Position numbers and translations under genes: made by a program. The notes beneath the pieces are model-generated. The model saw only the letters and a list, made by a program, of their open reading frames with translations. It did no database searches and was not told the origin of the DNA. Positions 57,675 to 64,000 of a stretch of 64,000 nt of DNA are shown in pieces. Source of the DNA: Saururus chinensis (taxonomy: Eukaryota; Streptophyta; Magnoliopsida; Piperales; Saururaceae); contig CP141146.1 of assembly GCA_035235625.1 (NCBI GenBank), positions 1,606,501-1,670,500 on the forward strand, read 5' to 3'. Within the stretch, counting starts at the first letter, position 1. Every line of letters begins with the position of its first letter.

Positions 57675-60600
57675 GGCCGCGACCAGACGACTGGAGTGGA
57701 CAAGATCATTTTACATTTATCCTTCATATGAAACGCTAATATAAATTTAAAGCTTCACAAGCCGGTCAAACATTTCCAAAGTACCTCTATGATCTTTCAA
57801 TTTGATTAAATGCTCAATAGAAGCATTCACACAACTTGAAAAGACTTCCTTTAGTACAAAATCAGTAGTGCAGTTCAATTCCTCTCAGCCTAACTCTTGC
57901 AGAATTCACACTTAAATTTAATACTAATCCAAACTAATAAAACATTTACCTTAATGAACTCCTGATCAAAAACAGCCTCCGCTTCAAAATTATTGCTAAG
58001 ATTTGTTCCCAACCAAAAACGCCTAACTCTGTTCAAAAGCAGACTTCGAATGCAACCCACATAACTACATCAAATATATAAACAAATAAAGTGTAACAAT
58101 TCACATACTAAAAACAGAATGCATTAAATTAAAAAACTCAAATTTTAATGGAGTCAAGTTTTTATGCGTACACAGCAGAAGTGGCAAGTGATGCCAATAG
58201 ACGTACAGAAAGGGATCAGTGGCCAATAAGAGAAAGAAGCTCCCACTGGAACTGCAATGATGACGACTGGCGAACGGTGGAGGGGATGGTTGTTGGACGA
58301 CTGGCAAACAGTGTAGGGGATGGTTGTTGTGAAAAAATCCAAGGAAAATTAGAAATTGGGAACTAACAAACTGCCAATCATTCCCTAAATAAAAATGGGC
58401 CCGTAAATTTCAAGCCCACGCAATCTGGAAAGAGGTGATTTTGGGCCTCAGAAGCCGTAGGCCTAAATACTTAAGCCTCATATCTTGACACCCATCAAAG
58501 TTGTTGGGGCCCCCAAGTTATAGGAGCCTCCATTTGTCATATCCAAGACTACTTGGGCCTTGGGGCACTCAATTTTGAAGAAAAAAACATGTTCTGCTTT
58601 TGTAGGTTCTGGTACACACTTTTGTGGGGCACTTGAACGGTCATCTATGTATAAGACCAAGGCACCATGTTTCTATCATTCTCTTTCTCCCTCAGAAAAC
58701 TAGGACATCCATGACCCAACCACGCTACTTCAAATGACCAGGATAGAGATGAAGGAATACTCAAGACGATCTGTCATTGCCCAACATCGAGAATAGAATA
58801 TTAACCAGACGAGTTTCAAATGTTTTGTTCAAGGTCCGGCCCTGCATGTCTATGTCAAGACTAGACAGAGTTTATTGACGATTGGACAAGTTATAGGAAT
58901 GCTAGAAAAGATTAGAAGAGAGGAAATTCTCGGTTGAGGAGAGAGACTATCCAATTAGATATGTAACTAAAAAGGGTGGGATGAGTTCGTGCATTGGGGG
59001 CCCTTGCAAAACGTGGTCTAAGAGCATGATGCCCCCGGAAAAATAAAAAGAGATTGATTTTTTTAGAACCTACCAAAAGAAGCCAACAATTTGGGGGCCC
59101 TTGCAAATTGCATGGGTGTCAGGATAGGCAGCTTCTTTGCTTGTGAGCAAGTGGATAACTTACCTGCTGCAGATTAATTAAGAACGATGACTTCAGTTTT
59201 TTTGAGTAATGGGGTACCCTAAAAGAGTAGAGACTATCCAGTGGAACTGAAGCTACGTGGTGCATAGGTTCATTCACTGTTTAACACATTTAACATTTTC
59301 TACGTGTCTAAACATGAGTAATTTCATATATTGACTTTAATTTACGTGTCAGAAAAAGAATGAACCTAACCACATCCATGTGGTACAACTGTTCCAGTGA
59401 ATCCTTTCTCCTAAAAGAGAATACTTCTTTCGTCCATGTTAAGTATCTTATTTACTATTTCAAAAAATAAAATTAATTAATTTTAGTTAATATAAACAAT
59501 TAAATAGGACCATTAATATAGGACAAAGAGAATATTATTTACCTAGGATAATATGCATGGTAGCCAGCCACACATATGGAGTAGCGAAGAGTAACAAAAC
59601 AAGTGTTAACATAAGACGAACAGAGATAGATGCCACCTAACAAAACAAGTGTTAAGTGTAACACATAATTTCACACTACCAAAGAGTATATTTTTTAATT
59701 TATTAAAAACTAGCTTATTTCTATATTTTATAGTTAATGGTCAATATAGCCTTCTTGGATTTTTACTTAAAAAGGAAAAACTTAATGCTAAATAAGGCAA
59801 TCGCCATTGGAGGACCCGGTATCTGGCAGTGTGTGAGCAAGTTCATATTTCTTGAAAGCTAATTGCAAATATGTATTGGCTTTATCCTCAAGATAGCCCT
59901 TAGGTTATGTATAGGCTTTAGGGCTGCATCTCGGGTAGGGTAGGGTCGGGTACTAACCTGTGATTACTAAACCCAACCATACTTGAGATAAAACCTGCAA
60001 TATCACTATGCTACCGGACCTGAAAGAATGCATTAAAACCCAAGTCAAATTAATTTGTCAATAATTTATACTATTATTAAAGTGAGAAGGGGGGCAAAAA
60101 AAATTTCCACGTTATGCCTTTATTGCCCTTTCAAAGAAATTCTTAATTAATTTAGAATTCAAGAGACCTAAAATATTATAATAATTTCTCCAATAAATAT
60201 AACCTTGTATCCACATAAAAATATAGATTTCATAGTCCTCAAAAGTGAGGAGTGAGGAGATTTTTGTCATGCTATGTCTACATTACCCTTTCAAAGAAAT
60301 ACTTAATTAATTAAGAATCAAGAGACCAAAAATATTACAATGAAATCTTCAATAAGTACAACCTTGCATCCACATAAAAAATATGGATTGCATAGTCCTG
60401 ATTAGTTTAGAACTGCTTAAAGTGAGAAGGAATCCTAAATTACTCCTACTATATACTATTATTAAAGTGAAAAGAGGGCCGATATTTTTTTTCATAAAAG
60501 CCCCAAATTACCCCCAATACACCAAAAATATTATTTATAAATTATTAGTTATAAATCGGGTAGGATAATTAAACTTGAAGCTCAATTTGTATATCGTAAT

Positions 60601-61050
60601 ATAAGACTATTAGTTTCTATCAAAACAAAAACATCTGTCTAACGATTCTTCAAAAAGAATAATTGTTGAACCCGCTGGGGCAAATATACAAATGCCAGAG
60701 GAAAATCGGGTTCAGTTGGAACCTAAGAAGCTGCAAACAAATTTGAGAACACACTGAGGATGCTCATCCACCCCTGAAGCTAATAAAAATTTTAAGAAAG
60801 TAGAAGAACGCTCTCATAGTACCATTAAACCTTCTGCTGCTTAAAAAAAACAAGAATTTTACTAATTACTTCCTCCAACATAACACAAGATTAAATACTA
60901 TAGTAACTACACCTGGAATATTACTTGGCATCTACATATCAAAAACCAGTTACTACAAAACCTGAAAATCCAAAGTAGCCTGAATGCAAAAAAAATTCAG
61001 AAACATAAAAATTTAAAAATGCAAACTTCTTCCAATAATACCTTAGGACT
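57675..61050. other. Repeat-rich intergenic; no gene recognised
   Basis: 57675-58380 may hold VMA12-like promoter and UTR sequence. A Stowaway-like hairpin lies at about 59424-59531 (cttctttcgtccatgttaag ... ataggacaaagagaa). 60063-60480 contains two ~180-bp imperfect direct copies (see separate entry). The rest is unremarkable. Confidence 0.4.
60063..60480 (+). repeat. Direct repeat pair with tactattattaaagtgagaag starts
   Basis: Copies share ccctttcaaagaaat.cttaattaatt, aa.aagagacc.aaaatatta, and ataaccttg.atccacataaaaa. The sequence tactattattaaagtg opens the block (60069) and recurs at 60457. It resembles 5' ends I recall for plant Helitrons (TCTATACTATTATTAAA), but no terminal hairpin plus CTRR was found. 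Confidence 0.45.
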
Positions 61051-61422
61051 GTCCACGCCTCCAGTGATCCAAATGCCACAGAGGTTGGCCGTCTCCACTA
61101 TGGGCTCCCCGATTACGGTGAAGATGGGGCGTATAGCCGTGGATATTGAGGAACTGAATGAGAGAGGAAGGGGGCTGCCTGACGTGGAGGGGAGGGGGGC
61201 TGAGGACGGGGAGGAGGGTGAAGGACGGATGCGGAAGTGGGGCTGGTCGGCTGGGACGGGTAATTGGTAACGGGGAACAACGAGGAGGAGGGAAGGCTGA
61301 GCTCGGACGGGGAGGAAGGCTGAGGCCGCTCAGCAGTCGCCCTGGCCCTGGGGAAGAGATGGTCGAAACTCTAAACTCGGTAATGGGCAGTGGCGGATTA
61401 TGGATTATGGATGGGTATTAGG
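61051..61422. other. Isolated GC-rich island, unidentified
   Basis: G+C far above both flanks. The plus strand carries repeated ggaggggag/gaggctgagg blocks. The minus strand has an open frame of Pro/Ser-rich residues ending near 61133. No family is recognised. It could be an exon or 5' UTR of a minus-strand gene, or captured sequence. Confidence 0.3.
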
Positions 61423-61938
61423 TAGGGGTGGCGGGTCTGGCCCGGCCAAAAATGGGCCGGGACGGGCAACGTTGTGGCCCATTGTTAGAGCAGGTCAGGT
61501 CAGGCCTGGCCCACAAGAGTAGGAGGCAAGCCCGGCACAGACTATAGCCCCTTTTAACGAGGCTGTCTCGACCAAGAGAGGCTAGTTGAGGCCTCTCCAA
61601 CAGTATGGCAGGGTGGCGACTGGCGAGTGGCCTCTTGGGTGGACTTATAGGTTAGCCCAGCCTGGTGTCATGAAAACTCATGCCCGACTTAGCCGGCTCC
61701 TCCCCTTGGGGGTCTTAATACATGCCTACATGTTACCCGTGGGTGGTCTGCACTTTTTCTGGCCTAGTATTAGGATTAGAGCTAACTGTAAAGTCGGGTT
61801 AACGGGCTTTTTTTGTGCTAAACCCTGCCTAGAAAGTATGTTTTTTTTTTCAAACCCTACCCGCCCTAAAATCAGTTAAATTTAGGTTGACTCCACTCGG
61901 GTTAGGTCGCGTTTGGGTTTTCTAGTGTTGCCCTAATA
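61423..61938. mobile_element. hAT-like non-autonomous element (tentative)
   Basis: Begins taggggtggcgggtctggcc and ends with the complement of ttagggcaacactag, so short inverted TAGGG.(t/a)(g/a)C termini frame ~515 bp rich in ggcccggcc-type repeats. No exact 8-bp duplication was found. Confidence 0.35.
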
Positions 61939-62006
61939 GGCTTCTTGCTGATAGTGTTGATCTATATATATATAAAAAAAAATTGTTAATATTTTTGTTC
62001 TTAATA

Positions 62007-62193
62007 CTCTCTCAATCTTAAATTTATTGTTCTATTTAAAAAAAATTATTTTATATTAATAGATTTATTTTATTAAATTTAAATAATTAAATACTTAAAA
62101 AATAGTAATAATTTTTTTCTTAGTTATAAGTTTCACTATTAAATAAAAATTACTATTTTGTTAAGTATAACTATTAATATAGAACAGAGAAAA
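62007..62193. mobile_element. Stowaway-like MITE
   Basis: Ends ctctctcaatcttaaatttattg and (complement) ttctctgttctatattaata with flanking TA. The interior ttaaatttaaataattaaat and ttcactattaaataaaaatt are shared with other copies in the window (53.5 kb, 24.99 kb, 9.6 kb). Confidence 0.55.
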
Positions 62194-63639
62194 TATAAAT
62201 GTGGTTCTTCGGGGCTTAAGAGTTATAAAAAGTTATGTATTAAAAATATTGCATGATAGAATAACACAATTATATAAAAGTATGTAGATTCGTAAATGTA
62301 GGTCTAGCAATGCTCTTCACTCTCAATGAGAGAGGCATGCACAGCCTGCCTGGCATTTCTCTCATAATAGTGAGAGAAATATTTTATAAAATAAACTAAT
62401 TTGTCTTACAATTTTTTCATAATTTATGGGAGGGAGGGACTATAAGTTTGTCATACAATTCTTTCAGCCTTTTTGGGTGATCTCCTATGAAAAAAAAATT
62501 CTTTTTTTCCCTGATAAAATACTAGCATTCATGCCAAGATATTCCCAGCCCCCAGTGATGATATTATCGTTTTCTTTTAAAACAATAATTTGTTAATCAT
62601 ACTTAGTTGGAGGAGCTAACTGAAAATGTTCCATGGATAATCACTATTCTCCTATTCATTTTCCTTTTTTTTGGCTGGAGGTCAACTACCAGTATATTGT
62701 TAGGCAAACAGATAAGGAAGTTTGGTATCTAAATGCATGCATTGTTTGCACATTTAAGAAGCCCCAATTCATAATCACATTTAGTTGAAGTGGACCGAAT
62801 GAGGAATGTGAATAAATGGGTCGTTGGGATCCTCATTCATAAGAGTCGGGTTAGACAGTTGGGAAGACGTCAGCAGTCATTACTGAAGCGTAGACATTTT
62901 GGAAGAAGATTAATGTATCAACGAACTCCACAGATTTCATGGCTGATTAAGCCCTTAAGCGACAATCTTTCTTGCACAATGTGGTTGGATCATCATGTTT
63001 GCGTGGACAAACCCGATTGAAATTAGATTTGTAGATCACATCAAATGCACAGTTTTCACTGTGAAAAAACTCATTTGACTTCAACATTGGAGCATATTTA
63101 TAAGGGGAAGGAGACGTGAAAGTCTTCGCTATCGACCTGTTCTGCACTTCTTGCTATAAAGGCCACCCTTGCTTGTAAATTCCTGTTAACCGTCTCAATC
63201 TTTTCTCTTGCCAATATAGGCTGAATATTGCCACTACATCCGCCATTTCTGTTAAACTCTACTCTAAATGAACTCATAACTCTCCTAGTTATTAGAAACC
63301 GTTAGCCTCTCCGTAAATCTTTTCAAAGTCGTTTTAATTGTGATGGACAATGGGTAGCTATTTTTATACCAAATTCATAAATTCATAAGAGGGTTTATAG
63401 GGTTTTTGGGGTACTGAGGGGAATGTTGAGCTACATATAGACTCATTCTTTATAGAAATGGGTAGCTATTTTCATACCAAATTGGTGTATAACCTTTTGG
63501 GTTATGTTATCCCAAATGAAAATGGGCAAGGGCCATAAGGGAAGGACTTGTCCAGGTTTCCTTACCAAGGCTCCTTAATCAATAATGAAAGGTTTCCACA
63601 TCAATAAAGTAGCGAGAGCAGAGCTAAAAAGGATATTGA

Positions 63640-63770
63640 TATTTGGATAACAAAAACTCATACAAAGAGTTTTGATTAGACTTAATAAGTGGGCCCTACT
63701 CTAAGTTCACGTGGATTCACTAATCTAAGTCTAACTAAAACTCATGTGATAGTTTCTGTTGTATAATTTA
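63640..63770. repeat. Dispersed repeat shared with 26405-26520
   Basis: Both copies contain caaaaactca, gattagact, caagtggg.cctac or close variants, aagtt.a..tgga, then ctaa..aaaactcat at the far end. The ends aaaactcat and the opening aaactcata-type text suggest a small element. Confidence 0.5.
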
Positions 63771-64000
63771 TTATTTTCCAAAAAAAAAGGTAAAGAGGCT
63801 AATTTACTTGCTTAGACTTGAGAGGTTATGTTATCCCACCAAATAAAAAAATACAGGGAGCCACATGGTCCTTACACGGGGAAAATGGCAAAATTTCCCC
63901 CCTTAACCCCTTATCTCCGTCCTTGAATATGAGAATGAATCAAATCAATAAGGCCGGCATAGCTTTTGTCTTCTGTGGCAGGCCCAACTCAAGAGGCCAC

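Larger units (their letters stand above)
61939..64000. other. AT-rich end of window, MITEs and small repeats
   Basis: No credible gene; the 76-codon frame at 62790-63020 shows no family features. It holds a Stowaway-like MITE (62007-62193), a direct repeat of atgggtagctatttt.ataccaaatt at 63350 and 63459, and the repeat at 63640-63770. Confidence 0.4.

Overview
This is nuclear DNA of a flowering plant. The evidence is multi-exon genes with GT-AG introns, a chloroplast-targeted purine enzyme, a class III peroxidase, an AP2/ERF relic, Bet v 1/PR-10 genes, and many plant-type transposons (Ty1/copia, Gypsy-type LTRs, TRIM, MULE, CACTA, Stowaway-like MITEs). Three genes (amidophosphoribosyltransferase, ITPK, peroxidase) are GC-rich inside AT-rich flanks. 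That pattern suits a monocot, a magnoliid or an early-diverging eudicot better than a core eudicot, but I cannot name the species. There are no bacterial or organellar features.

Layout. 0-7 kb: deoxyhypusine synthase (DHS, + strand, 7 coding exons) with a TRIM element in intron 2. 7.7-9.4 kb: an intronless plastid amidophosphoribosyltransferase (- strand), convergent with DHS. 9.9-12.0 kb: a complete non-autonomous Mutator-like element with ~290-bp terminal inverted repeats and a perfect 9-bp target duplication. 12.3-45.1 kb: four intact two-exon genes of the PR-10/norcoclaurine-synthase-like (NCS-like) family, all on the - strand. The DNA between them is filled by a CACTA-type terminus, large Gypsy-type LTRs (17.6-21.1, 21.1-23.0 and 27.0-28.8 kb; a fourth at 41.3-43.6 kb), a 7.1-kb Ty1/copia element with its 5-bp target duplication (30.5-37.6 kb), an inverted solo LTR of the same family (37.9-38.9 kb), and a broken RAP2-4-like AP2/ERF pseudogene (39 kb). 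47.4-48.6 kb: class III peroxidase (+). 51.5-52.5 kb: inositol-tetrakisphosphate 1-kinase (-). 55.6-57.7 kb: a Vma12/TMEM199-like V-ATPase assembly factor (-) with a probable GC-AG intron. 58-64 kb: repeats and MITEs, no convincing gene.

The single-copy genes are unrelated housekeeping functions: hypusine modification of eIF5A, de novo purine synthesis, inositol phosphate signalling, and V-ATPase assembly in the ER. The only functional grouping is the PR-10/NCS-like cluster. Two of its members (23.7 and 29.6 kb) are a clear duplicate pair that share flanks as well as coding sequence. The cluster keeps the glycine-rich loop and most NCS catalytic positions, but all four members lack the aspartate of canonical norcoclaurine synthase, so their chemistry is open.

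Exon boundaries were set by eye from splice signals, reading-frame continuity and remembered family sequences. No database search was run.
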